Part shown: positions 42,280-50,144 of the stretch, piece after piece
Layout of the letters: each line of letters opens with the position of its first letter
Position numbering within the stretch: the first letter of the stretch is position 1
NCBI GenBank assembly: GCA_015075555.1
Contig: JABTUD010000002.1
Location: forward strand, 1 to 64,000
From: Thermoflexaceae bacterium
GTDB lineage: Bacteria; Chloroflexota; Dehalococcoidia; Tepidiformales; Tepidiformaceae
Length of the DNA stretch: 64,000 nt
Direction of reading: 5' to 3'
Translations under genes and position numbers: made by a program
Notes under the pieces: generated by a model
What the model was told of the DNA's origin: nothing
The model's input: the letters and a program-made list of their open reading frames with translations, nothing else
Databases searched by the model: none

Positions 42280-42909
42280 GTGCGGATCTTCGATATCTCG
42301 GTGCCTGTCCGCCCGGGCATGCACGTCTACCCGGGTGACCCCGCTGTCGACGTGGAGCGCGTGTTGTCGATCGCCGCGGGCGATGGAATGAATCTGACGC
42401 GGGCCGGCTTCGGGCTGCACACGGGAACCCACGTCGATGCACCGTTGCACTTCGTGGATGGGGCGTCCAGCGTCGACGAGCTGCCGCTCGACGCACTCGT
42501 GGGCCCCGCCATCGTCGTGGACGCGACCCGGTTCGATGGTGACATCGGCCCGGCCGAGCTTGACCTGCTTGCCATACCGTCCGGCACGACCCGGATCCTG
42601 TTCAAGACCCGCAATTCTCGCCTGTGGGAGCGTGACAGCTTCTCGCCGGAGTTCGTGGGCCTCACCCCAGGCGCGGCCACGCAACTGGTGGACAGGGGCG
42701 TGCAGCTGGTGGGGATCGACTATCTCTCGATCGCACCCGCGTCTGACCCGGCGCCAACGCACATCGCCCTGCTCCGGGCGGCGATCGTCATCGTCGAAGG
42801 GCTCGACCTGCGCCAGGTTGAGCCAGGCGAATATATGCTCGCCTGCCTGCCCCTGCGGGTCGCCGGCGCCGATGGCGCCCCCGCCCGGGCCGTGCTCTGG
42901 CGCGATTAA
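42280..42909 (+). CDS. Cyclase-family metal hydrolase, kynurenine formamidase-like
   Basis: The 209-residue protein begins RIFDISVPVRPGMHVYPGDP and contains the zinc motif GLHTGTHVDAPLHFVDG, with a further VGIDYLSIAP segment. This is the cyclase/KynB family; members hydrolyse N-formylkynurenine or related amides. No tryptophan-pathway genes are adjacent, so the substrate is uncertain. GTG start with AGGGGG about 10 bases upstream. Convergent with the tiny zinc-ribbon gene, with only 7 bases between stops. Confidence 0.85.
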   Translation: MRIFDISVPVRPGMHVYPGDPAVDVERVLSIAAGDGMNLTRAGFGLHTGTHVDAPLHFVDGASSVDELPLDALVGPAIVVDATRFDGDIGPAELDLLAIPSGTTRILFKTRNSRLWERDSFSPEFVGLTPGAATQLVDRGVQLVGIDYLSIAPASDPAPTHIALLRAAIVIVEGLDLRQVEPGEYMLACLPLRVAGADGAPARAVLWRD

Positions 42910-42916
42910 CCCGCTA

Positions 42917-43057
42917 TCAGGCGGCCCTGGAGCCCCACGGCCACCACTTGCGGGGCTTCTTCTCCTGCACCACAGGGCCGGCGAACCCGCGCCCGCACCC
43001 CTGGCAGTAGGCGTACACGTTCAGGTTCATCCGGCCGCACCACAGGCATTCACGCAT
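42917..43057 (-). CDS. 46-residue zinc-ribbon protein
   Basis: A small reverse-strand frame encodes MRECLWCGRMNLNVYAYCQG and ends after a basic, Trp-rich tail (KKPRKWWPWGSRAA). Two CxxC pairs (CLWC at 4-7, CQGC near 18-21) separated by about 10 residues are a typical zinc ribbon. GGTGAG lies 9 or so bases before the ATG. It fits exactly between the cyclase gene and the D-threonine aldolase-like gene. Function unknown, possibly nucleic-acid or protein binding. Confidence 0.7.
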   Translation of the reverse strand: MRECLWCGRMNLNVYAYCQGCGRGFAGPVVQEKKPRKWWPWGSRAA

Positions 43058-43121
43058 GGAATCGTCTCACCATCGATTGATACCCCGAGTCTAGCGCGCA
43101 TCCGTCCTGCACTGAAGGCCG

Positions 43122-44189
43122 CTATTTGAACCGGCGCGCGCCGAGAATCGGCCACTCGTCCACGACCTGGCCCTTGCGCACTACGTGGTAGACATCGTGC
43201 AGGTTGAGCGTCGTATCGCCGTGGCTGGGGACCAGCTCCACCTTCTGCCCGGGATGCAGGGCAGCGATACCGGGGCCTGTGAGGTGGGCGTGCTCTTCGG
43301 AGAGGCGGGCGGCCTTGAAGCTACCATCGCGGGAGAACGAGGGGCCGTGATCGCTGGAAAGCGACTTCATGCCGGCGTCGCAGACCGCGTAGCGATCGCG
43401 AACGGTGACCACGGTGGTAAGAAGCGTAAGAGCGTACTGGTAGATGCCCGGGGTGAAGCCCTCGTGGTGGCTGTCGTGGAAGATGTAGGTGCCCGCCTGG
43501 AGTTCGGTGATCCCGGCCGTGCGCGAGGCGATGCCGGTACTGGCAGAGCCACTGGTGGAGACGATTCGCGGCGGGAGGCCGGCCTCGGCGAGAGCCTCGG
43601 CGTGGCGATTGACGGCGCCCAGGGCGGCTTCGATGAGCTGACGCCGAGGCTCCTCATCGGGCTGGGCGTACATGTGACCCTCATAGCCCATGATGCCCCG
43701 GTAGTCGATGCCGGCATCGACGAGCATGCGCGCCAGGGCAACGGTCTCGGCCGGCGTCGAGGTGCCGCAGCGGCTCATGCCGGCGTCCACTTCGATCACC
43801 GCCGCCGGGCGCTGGCCGCTCAGCCGGGCGCCTTCGCTCAACTCTCGCACGTTGAATTCGGATTCAACAGCTATTGTTATGTCTACTCCGCGCGCAAGCA
43901 GGGCCATGAGCCGTGCGATCTTGATGGGGCCGACGACCTGGTTGGCCATGAGTATGGGCCCGAGGCCTGCATCGGCGAGGACCTCGGCCTCGCCCAGCTT
44001 GGCCACGGTAATCCCGATCGCCCCGGCATCGAGCTGCATGCGGGCAACCTGCGGGCATTTGGGGGTCTTGAAGTGCGGTCTCAGCGCAACGCCGCTGCCA
44101 GCGAGGCTGGCCATCATTGTCGCACTGTTGTGTTCAACCGCGCCGAGATCGAGGAGGAGGCAGGGAGTGTCCAGTTCGTAGGCGTCCAT
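43122..44189 (-). CDS. D-threonine aldolase/D-serine dehydratase-like PLP enzyme
   Basis: The 355-residue fold-type III PLP enzyme has ELDTPCLLLDLGAVEHN, the PLP lysine in RPHFKTPKCP (Lys41), EVDAGMSRCG, GYEGHMY, and a C-terminal metal site PSHGDTTLNLHD. These are features of the DSD1/D-threonine aldolase group, which cleave or deaminate D-beta-hydroxy amino acids. It is not an alanine racemase because it lacks the racemase C-terminal tyrosine pattern. It follows bipA on the same strand. Confidence 0.88.
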   Translation of the reverse strand: MDAYELDTPCLLLDLGAVEHNSATMMASLAGSGVALRPHFKTPKCPQVARMQLDAGAIGITVAKLGEAEVLADAGLGPILMANQVVGPIKIARLMALLARGVDITIAVESEFNVRELSEGARLSGQRPAAVIEVDAGMSRCGTSTPAETVALARMLVDAGIDYRGIMGYEGHMYAQPDEEPRRQLIEAALGAVNRHAEALAEAGLPPRIVSTSGSASTGIASRTAGITELQAGTYIFHDSHHEGFTPGIYQYALTLLTTVVTVRDRYAVCDAGMKSLSSDHGPSFSRDGSFKAARLSEEHAHLTGPGIAALHPGQKVELVPSHGDTTLNLHDVYHVVRKGQVVDEWPILGARRFK

Positions 44190-44200
44190 CGCCTGCCATT

Positions 44201-44218
44201 AGGCCACACATGTGGCCT
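44201..44218. promoter_or_regulatory. Palindrome AGGCCACA-CA-TGTGGCCT
   Basis: Two perfect 8-base arms (44201-44208, 44211-44218) with a two-base centre lie 11 bases upstream of the D-threonine aldolase-like start and 19 bases after the bipA stop. A two-base centre is poor for RNA hairpin termination but good for a dimeric protein site. Confidence 0.45.
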
Positions 44219-44236
44219 GGCGCGCACGCTTGCCGG

Positions 44237-46081
44237 TCAGGCCACCCCGGCGGCAGCGAATTTCGCTCGCTTGGCCTCGCGGGCGCGCAGCGTGGGGTTC
44301 AGCTCGGTCTTGCGCAGGCGCACCGACTTCGGTGTCACCTCCACCATCTCGTCAGGGCCGATGAGGGAGAGGCTCCGTTCGAGGCTCGGTGGCGCCGGTG
44401 GCGTCAGCTTGATGGCGATGTCGCTCGTGGAACTGCGGATGTTGGTGAGCTGCTTCGTCTTGCAGACGTTGACGTCGAGGTCGTTTTCGCGGCTGTGGAG
44501 GCCAACTATCATGCCGGTATACACGTCGGTCCCCGGTTCGATGAAGAGCATCCCTCGCTCCTGGGCATTGGCGATGCCGTAGGAAACGGCCGTGCCGGTC
44601 TCGGCGGCAACGAGGGCGCCGTTGCGGTGGCGCTGGATCTCTCCCGCCCACGGGCGGTAGCCCATGTACTCAGTGTTCATGATCCCCTCGCCCCCGGTGC
44701 CGCTGATGAAGGTGTCGCGGAAGCCGATTAGCCCGCGCGTGGGGACATCGAAGTCGATGCGCACGGCGCCATCCTGTCCGGAGTGCATCCCGATCATCTG
44801 GGCGCGGCGGCCGGACAGCGTCTCGATGAGGAACCCTGTCGCCGATTCAGGCGCTTCTATGTAGAGCCTCTCGAAGGGCTCCTCGCGGCCGTGGTCCCCG
44901 TGGCGCAGGATCACCTCCGGGCGCGTCACCGCAAATTCGTATCCTTCGCGGCGCATCGTTTCCACAAGAATGGCGAGGTGGAGTTCGCCCCGGCCACTGA
45001 CCACGAAGGCATCTGCCGTCTCGCCGTCTTCGACGCGCAGGGCGACATTCGTTTCCACTTCGCGGTAGAGGCGCTCGCGAAGCTGGCGGCTGGTGACAAA
45101 CTGGCCTTCGCGGCCTGCAAACGGGGAATCGTTGACGCGGAAGGTCATCTTCATCGCGGGCTCTTCGATTGTGATGACCGGAAGAGGCTCGGCGACCGAG
45201 GGTTCGGCCAGGGTCTCACCGATGAGGACGTCGGGAATGCCGGTGATGGCGACAATGTCCCCCGCCACCCCTTCGGCCAGCTCCACGCGGCCGAGCCCCT
45301 GGAAGCCGTAGACCTGGGCGACGCGATGAGTCGAAGCGACGCCGCCGTGGTCGAAGCGGATAATGGATTCTCCCGGGTGAACGGCGCCATCGGTGATGCG
45401 CCCAACCGCGGTGCGCCCCCGGAAGTTGTCGTACTGGAGCGTCGTCACAAGCATGCGGAACGGCCGGTGGCGGTCACACTCCGGGCCGGGAGTATACGTG
45501 ATGATCGTCTCGAAAAGCGGCTGCATGTCGCCTGAGGTGGCGCCGGGCTGGAGCGAGGCGTAGCCATCGCGGGCATTGGCGTAGACCACCGGGAAGTCGA
45601 GCTGGTTCTCGACGGTCGCCAGGTCGAGGAAGAGGTCGGAGGTTTCGTGGATGACCTCATCGATGCGGGCGTTGGGACGGTCGATCTTGTTCACGACGAC
45701 GATGGCGTGCAGGCCCATTTCGAGCGCCTTGCGGAGCACGAACCTGGTCTGTGGCATCGGACCTTCAACGGCGTCAACGAGAAGCAGGCAGCCATCGGCC
45801 ATGTTCAGGACACGTTCTACTTCGCCGCCGAAGTCGGCATGGCCGGGAGTGTCGATGATGTTGATGCGAACCCCGCGGTATTCGACCGAGGCGTTCTTGG
45901 CCATGATGGTGATGCCCTTTTCCCGTTCCAGCGGATTGGAATCGAGGATCAGGGCGCCAACCTGCTCATTGGCGCGGAACACGTTGGACTGCTTGAGCAG
46001 GGCGTCGACGAGCGTCGTCTTGCCGTGGTCGACGTGGGCGATGATTGCGAGGTTGCGAATATCTTCGCGACGGGATTGCAT
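44237..46081 (-). CDS. typA: Translational GTPase TypA/BipA
   Basis: The 614-residue ribosome-associated GTPase has G1 [11 protein letters not shown]2 region EKGITI, G3 [16 protein letters not shown]4 NKIDRPNAR, then two beta-barrel and EF-G III/V-like domains, ending with a basic C terminus. It matches TypA/BipA, which aids ribosome assembly at stress or low temperature. The sequence GDVKAPTR-like residues in [12 protein letters not shown] are family-specific. It lies downstream of rplT on the same strand, 133 bases away. Confidence 0.96.
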   Translation of the reverse strand: MQSRREDIRNLAIIAHVDHGKTTLVDALLKQSNVFRANEQVGALILDSNPLEREKGITIMAKNASVEYRGVRINIIDTPGHADFGGEVERVLNMADGCLLLVDAVEGPMPQTRFVLRKALEMGLHAIVVVNKIDRPNARIDEVIHETSDLFLDLATVENQLDFPVVYANARDGYASLQPGATSGDMQPLFETIITYTPGPECDRHRPFRMLVTTLQYDNFRGRTAVGRITDGAVHPGESIIRFDHGGVASTHRVAQVYGFQGLGRVELAEGVAGDIVAITGIPDVLIGETLAEPSVAEPLPVITIEEPAMKMTFRVNDSPFAGREGQFVTSRQLRERLYREVETNVALRVEDGETADAFVVSGRGELHLAILVETMRREGYEFAVTRPEVILRHGDHGREEPFERLYIEAPESATGFLIETLSGRRAQMIGMHSGQDGAVRIDFDVPTRGLIGFRDTFISGTGGEGIMNTEYMGYRPWAGEIQRHRNGALVAAETGTAVSYGIANAQERGMLFIEPGTDVYTGMIVGLHSRENDLDVNVCKTKQLTNIRSSTSDIAIKLTPPAPPSLERSLSLIGPDEMVEVTPKSVRLRKTELNPTLRAREAKRAKFAAAGVA

Positions 46082-46214
46082 CGGTTATATCAGGGGCGCA
46101 CAGGGCGCGGCTTCATCGCCTCGGGACTCGCCACCGGTTGTGGCCAACAGGAAGGGCTGCTCCCGGGACGGCGCCGGCGGCAGGCCCTGGAACGCCCGGT
46201 GTGCCGGGGCTCGC

Positions 46215-46571
46215 CTAGGCGAGCGCGGTCTTTGCCTGCCCGGCCAGCTGCTCGAAGGCATCGGGCCGCGTGACGGCGATATCGGCCAGCATCTTCCGGT
46301 CGAGATCGACCCCGGCCAGCTTCAGGCCGTGGATGAGGCGGCTATAGCTAAGGCCATGAAGGCGCGCGGCAGCGTTGATGCGCACGATCCAGAGCTCACG
46401 GAAGTCGCTCTTGCGGTCCTTGCGGTCGACGTAGTTGTAGCGCAGGGCATGGAGCATGCTCTCATTGGCGCGCTTGATGAGGCGGTGCCGCTGTCCGCGG
46501 TGGCCGGCGGTGAGGCCAAGGATCTTCTTGTGTCGGCGGTGCGCGGTGACTCCGCGCTTGACTCGGCTCAT
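46215..46571 (-). CDS. rplT: Ribosomal protein bL20
   Basis: The 118-residue basic protein starts [20 protein letters not shown] and contains [12 protein letters not shown] (as [26 protein letters not shown]), standard for bL20. It is the third gene of the infC-rpmI-rplT operon. In other bacteria L20 represses this operon by binding its mRNA; no L20 leader structure was recognised here. Confidence 0.97.
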   Translation of the reverse strand: MSRVKRGVTAHRRHKKILGLTAGHRGQRHRLIKRANESMLHALRYNYVDRKDRKSDFRELWIVRINAAARLHGLSYSRLIHGLKLAGVDLDRKMLADIAVTRPDAFEQLAGQAKTALA

Positions 46572-46590
46572 TGGGGTTCCCTCGTTGCGG

Positions 46591-46788
46591 CTACTGGCCG
46601 GCGAGCAGCTGGCGAATGCGCGATGCGCGCTCTGGTGCGACTTCGACGGTGCGGCCGAAGAGGACCGTGACGGGCTTCCGCTTCTTGCGGCGGAAGTTGT
46701 TGCGGCTGCCGTACATACGCATGATCTTGCCCCCTCCCGTTACGCGGAAGCGGGCGGCGGTTCCCTTGTGGGTCTTGAGCTTGGGCAC
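46591..46788 (-). CDS. rpmI: Ribosomal protein bL35
   Basis: The 65-residue protein [20 protein letters not shown] continues with [12 protein letters not shown], characteristic of bL35. It sits 2 bases after the infC stop and 19 bases before rplT, in the conserved operon order. Confidence 0.97.
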   Translation of the reverse strand: MPKLKTHKGTAARFRVTGGGKIMRMYGSRNNFRRKKRKPVTVLFGRTVEVAPERASRIRQLLAGQ

Positions 46789-46790
46789 GT

Positions 46791-47525
46791 TTACTCTCCG
46801 GTGGTCCCGCCGTCGGCGTCCTCATCTTCGAGGTCATCGTCGCCGGGGTCGTCATTCACGTCATCTTCGCCAACAACCGGCGCGGCGGCAGCGGCGGCGA
46901 GGACAGCTTCGTCTTCTTCTTCGGCAACCAGGGCGCCGTTTGCGCTTGCAGCGGCGGCGGCCCTGGCCAGGGCGGCAATCTTCTTCTTGTCGGGCGCCAG
47001 GATGATCGTCATATGGCGTCCTTCGAGCATGGCCGGCTTTTCGAGGGTAGCAATCTCTTCGAGGCTGCCCATAACGCGGTCAAGGAGGTTCTTGCCAATC
47101 TGCGGGTGGGTGATTTCACGCCCGCGGAACATGACCGTGACCTTGACCTTGTCGCCCTGCTTAAGGAGCTTGGCTGCGGTACGGGTCTTGAAGTCGATGT
47201 CGTGGTCATCGATCTTCGGCTTCATCCGCACTTCACGCAGCTGGACGTTGACCTGGTGCTTCTTGGCCTCCCGTTCCTTCTTGGATTGCTCGTACTTGTA
47301 GCGCCCGAAATCCATGAGACGGGCGACGGGCGGGCTCGCCTGAGCGGCGACCTCGACGAGGTCCACATCGCGCTGGCGGGCCATGGCGATTGCCTCGGCG
47401 GTTCGCACCACCCCTATTTGCCGGCCTTCCTCATCGATCAGGCGGACTTCTGGAACCCTGATGCGCTCGTTTATCCGTGGCTCAGGTGCTGGCGGCTTTG
47501 GCGGTGGCTTTGGTCGTTTCCTCAA
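46791..47525 (-). CDS. infC: Translation initiation factor IF-3 with acidic C-terminal extension
   Basis: IF-3 controls start-codon selection and subunit association. Residues about 15-175 are standard IF-3 (INERIRVPEVRLIDEEGRQIGVV, FGRYKYEQSKKEREAKK, EVRMKPKIDDHDIDFKTRTA). Beyond that is a C-terminal extension of about 65 residues, Ala-rich then strongly acidic (EDDVNDDPGDDDLEDEDADGG). The normal length is about 170-180. The start is TTG at 47525, in keeping with the rare start codons for which infC is known; GGGA lies about 7 bases upstream. The extended -10 box at 47558 would drive the operon. Confidence 0.95.
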   Translation of the reverse strand: MRKRPKPPPKPPAPEPRINERIRVPEVRLIDEEGRQIGVVRTAEAIAMARQRDVDLVEVAAQASPPVARLMDFGRYKYEQSKKEREAKKHQVNVQLREVRMKPKIDDHDIDFKTRTAAKLLKQGDKVKVTVMFRGREITHPQIGKNLLDRVMGSLEEIATLEKPAMLEGRHMTIILAPDKKKIAALARAAAAASANGALVAEEEDEAVLAAAAAAPVVGEDDVNDDPGDDDLEDEDADGGTTGE

Positions 47526-47557
47526 ACTGCTTCCCGATTAGATTCGAACAAGACGGA

Positions 47558-47567
47558 ATCATAGCAC
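47558..47567 (-). promoter_or_regulatory. Extended -10 promoter of infC-rpmI-rplT
   Basis: The reverse strand reads GTGCTATGAT, identical over 10 bases to the ssrA promoter element. It lies about 33 bases upstream of the infC TTG, leaving a short leader. Confidence 0.5.
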
Positions 47568-47612
47568 CCGGCCACCGCTCGTGTATATCCAGTTACTCCT
47601 GCCCACCTTACC

Positions 47613-48503
47613 ATGGCCCCCATGGCGGCGATCAAAAAGGCGGTGAGCCTGGCGGCGGGCATGGGTACGCGGATGTTGCCAGCGACCAAGGCGGTTCCCA
47701 AAGAGATGCTGCCAGTGGTGGACAAGCCCCTGATCCAGTACGCCGTTGAAGAAGCGGTTGCGTCGGGCATTGAGGAGATCGTTTTCGTCCTTGCCGAGGG
47801 GAAAGAGGCGATCACGGAGCACTTTGGCCATCTGAGCCGGGTGGAGGCATTCGTCCGCGAGAAGGGCGACAGAGACCTGCTCGCCCAGGTGCGGGCGCCA
47901 AGCAACCTCGCCCGTTACGAGTACGTGCTCCAGGACCGGCCGGCGGGAATCGCGCATGCCGTGGCCTGCGCGCGCGAGCTCGTCGAAGGCGAGCCGTTTG
48001 CACTCATCTTCCCCGATGACCTGATCCTTTCCAGCCGGCCCTGCACCGCCCAGCTCGCCGATGCCTATAGCGCCTGTGGCGGGAGCGTCATAGCCGTTGA
48101 GCAGGTCGCGCCCGAGGACATTCCCTCTTACGGGATCGTCGACCCGGTGGGGCCGGGCAACCCCGCCCGGCTCAAGGGTCTGGTGGAGAAGCCCCCGGCG
48201 GCGGAGGCCCCATCGAACCTGGGCGTGGTCGGGCGCTACATCCTCGGCCCTTCGATCTTCGAGCACATCGAGCGCACCCCCCCCGGCAAGAACGGCGAGT
48301 ACCAGCTCACCGACGCCCTCGCCTCCCAGGTTGCCGCGGGCGAGCCCGTCTGCGCCTACTCGTACGAGGGCCACCGCTTCGACACGGGCCGTCCCCTCGG
48401 GCTCCTCATCGCCGGACTCGAAGTCGCCCTTGGCCGCCCCGGCCTGCGGCGCAGGCTGCTCGAGCACATAGGCCGCCTTTCCGAAGGAGGAGTCCCGCAT
48501 TGA
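47613..48503 (+). CDS. galU: UTP-glucose-1-phosphate uridylyltransferase
   Basis: The 296-residue enzyme makes UDP-glucose from UTP and glucose 1-phosphate. It has AVSLAAGMGTRMLPATKAVPKEMLPVVDKPLIQYAVEEAVASG, VLGHA-like PFALIFPDDLI and the GRYIL and LTDAL segments. An internal ATG at 47622 (MAAIKK) is an equal alternative start. Its stop overlaps the next gene by 4 bases (TTGA), so that gene is coupled. UDP-glucose may feed envelope sugar synthesis. Confidence 0.93.
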   Translation: MAPMAAIKKAVSLAAGMGTRMLPATKAVPKEMLPVVDKPLIQYAVEEAVASGIEEIVFVLAEGKEAITEHFGHLSRVEAFVREKGDRDLLAQVRAPSNLARYEYVLQDRPAGIAHAVACARELVEGEPFALIFPDDLILSSRPCTAQLADAYSACGGSVIAVEQVAPEDIPSYGIVDPVGPGNPARLKGLVEKPPAAEAPSNLGVVGRYILGPSIFEHIERTPPGKNGEYQLTDALASQVAAGEPVCAYSYEGHRFDTGRPLGLLIAGLEVALGRPGLRRRLLEHIGRLSEGGVPH

Positions 48504-49855
48504 GGCTGCTTGCCATTGGCTACCCGCTGCCCCATCCCGAGGTGGACAACTACAACGTCTTCACCGCGCCGAGCTACTTCGACTACGATGCCGTCTTCAT
48601 CGACCCGGTGAGCATCACCCGTGCGGTGGCGCAGCTCCTCGATGGCAGCGAGACCTTCGAGGCCTTCGACGGACGCCCCGTGGTGAACGCTCCCACAACC
48701 GCCTCGGCGGTCTCGGCCGCAGACCTGGTGCGGCGACGGCTGGAGGAGACACAACGCTTCCTTGAGTCCGGGGGCGCCGTTGTGGTCCTGGCAAGGCCGA
48801 ATGCCACCATCAGCGGCCTCTCGGGTTTCGAAGGCTGCGACCGGTACAGCTGGCTGCCGGCCCCGGGCGGGGTCTCCTGGAATCCACCAATGCTGCGCGC
48901 CGCCGAAGGCAAGACCGTGCGTGTGGTCGACGACCAGCATCCGCTGGCTGGCGTCCTCCGCAACTTCCGGTCTGAGGTCGCCTACCGCGCCGTCTTCGAC
49001 GACCGAAACCAGGCCCTCCGGCAGGCCGGCAGGATCCTGGGTACGGGTGGCGCGGGGGTGCCCATCGCCATGGAGTTCCCGGTTCTTGGCGGGCGCGTCG
49101 TGTTTGCGCCGGCGCTCTCCGATGCGGTCGGAGCGACACGGCTCGACCTCGCCGAGGCGGTGGTGGGCGCCACCCGCCTCCTCATTGGACAGGCCGGGCA
49201 GGAAGAGGCGCCATGGTGGACCGCCAGCGTGCCCGTGCCGGGCCTTGAACAGGTCGAGGCCGAGCTCGAGGAAGCCCGCCAGGCAGCGAGCGATGCCACT
49301 GCCCGGGAGAGTGCGGTCCGCGAGCGTCATGACCTGCTGGCGGCGCACCGGCGGCTGCTCTGGGCGGAGGGTCCGGCTTTCGCTGAGGCGGTGGCGAACG
49401 CCCTCACGACCCTGGGGTTTGCAGTCACGGGAAAGCCCGGCGAACCCCTGGCCATGGAGAACGAAGGCCGGGTCGCGCTGGTCGAATGCGAGAGCTCGAA
49501 AGAACAGGTCGTTGAGTGGCCGTACGTGCGCTTGCAGCGGCGCCTGGAAGAGCGATTGCTGGCCGAGAAGCGCGCGGAGGGTGGCGTGGTCGTCGTGAAT
49601 GGTTATCGCGCGCACGCACTCGAGTCACGCGGGGAGCAGTTCACGGAGGCGCTGCGGGTCGCCTGCGAGAACTACCGCTACTCGCTCATCAGCGGGGAAA
49701 CTCTCTTCGCACTCGTCCAGCGCGCGCTGGGAGGCGCAGATGAGGCGGCGCTGAGCGGAATTCGCCGGCGCATTCTCGGGCGCGCCGGGCTCCTCCCGCG
49801 CGAAGTTGCGCTTGGGGAAGTGGAAGAGGAAAGCGACACGGGCCCGATCTTCTGA
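48500..49855 (+). CDS. Unknown protein with nuclease-like C-terminal domain, coupled to galU
   Basis: The TTG start at 48500 overlaps the galU stop, as TTGA. The 451-residue protein has an N-terminal alpha/beta domain (RLLAIGYPLPHPEVDNYN, YDAVFIDP, GGAVVVLARPN) reminiscent of flavodoxin or GATase-like sandwiches. A coiled-coil segment follows (about 255-305, VEAELEEARQAASDATARESAVRERHDLLAAH in pattern). The C-terminal part contains GRVALVECESSKEQVVEWPYV, a strand with E-x-E and a following Lys that could be a PD-(D/E)xK site, and VVVVNGYRAH. The function is not known; the galU link suggests UDP-sugar or envelope work, but the fold suggests nucleic acid. Both are inference. Confidence 0.7.
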   Translation: MRLLAIGYPLPHPEVDNYNVFTAPSYFDYDAVFIDPVSITRAVAQLLDGSETFEAFDGRPVVNAPTTASAVSAADLVRRRLEETQRFLESGGAVVVLARPNATISGLSGFEGCDRYSWLPAPGGVSWNPPMLRAAEGKTVRVVDDQHPLAGVLRNFRSEVAYRAVFDDRNQALRQAGRILGTGGAGVPIAMEFPVLGGRVVFAPALSDAVGATRLDLAEAVVGATRLLIGQAGQEEAPWWTASVPVPGLEQVEAELEEARQAASDATARESAVRERHDLLAAHRRLLWAEGPAFAEAVANALTTLGFAVTGKPGEPLAMENEGRVALVECESSKEQVVEWPYVRLQRRLEERLLAEKRAEGGVVVVNGYRAHALESRGEQFTEALRVACENYRYSLISGETLFALVQRALGGADEAALSGIRRRILGRAGLLPREVALGEVEEESDTGPIF

Positions 49856-49884
49856 TGGTGGGCGCTCGCGGCCGGGGGCTGGCG

Positions 49885-50133
49885 TCAGCTGCTGTTCCCT
49901 TCGGGGAAGGTAACGCACGTCGTCGTGCTCTCGATGCCATCGACCACGCGGATATGCCGGCTTATCACGGCAGGGACGTCGGTCAGGGTCGGCACGTCGA
50001 TCACCGCGACAATGTCGTAGGGGCCCATGACCTGGTAGACCTCGCTGATTCCCTGCACTGCCCGCAGCTTGTTGAATACGTCGATCGTCTTGGCGGGATC
50101 AACAACGATGAGGACAAACGCCTTGATGGACAT
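49885..50133 (-). CDS. Lrp/AsnC ligand-binding domain-only protein
   Basis: The 82-residue protein (MSIKAFVLIVVDPAKTIDVF...VYQVMGPYDIVAVIDV) is the RAM effector domain of the Lrp/AsnC family without the DNA-binding domain. Such stand-alone RAM proteins form oligomers that bind amino acids or other ligands. It starts 11 bases after the lepA stop and is probably co-transcribed with it. A larger open frame upstream is inside lepA and is rejected. Confidence 0.85.
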   Translation of the reverse strand: MSIKAFVLIVVDPAKTIDVFNKLRAVQGISEVYQVMGPYDIVAVIDVPTLTDVPAVISRHIRVVDGIESTTTCVTFPEGNSS

Positions 50134-50144
50134 CCCGGTAGCTC

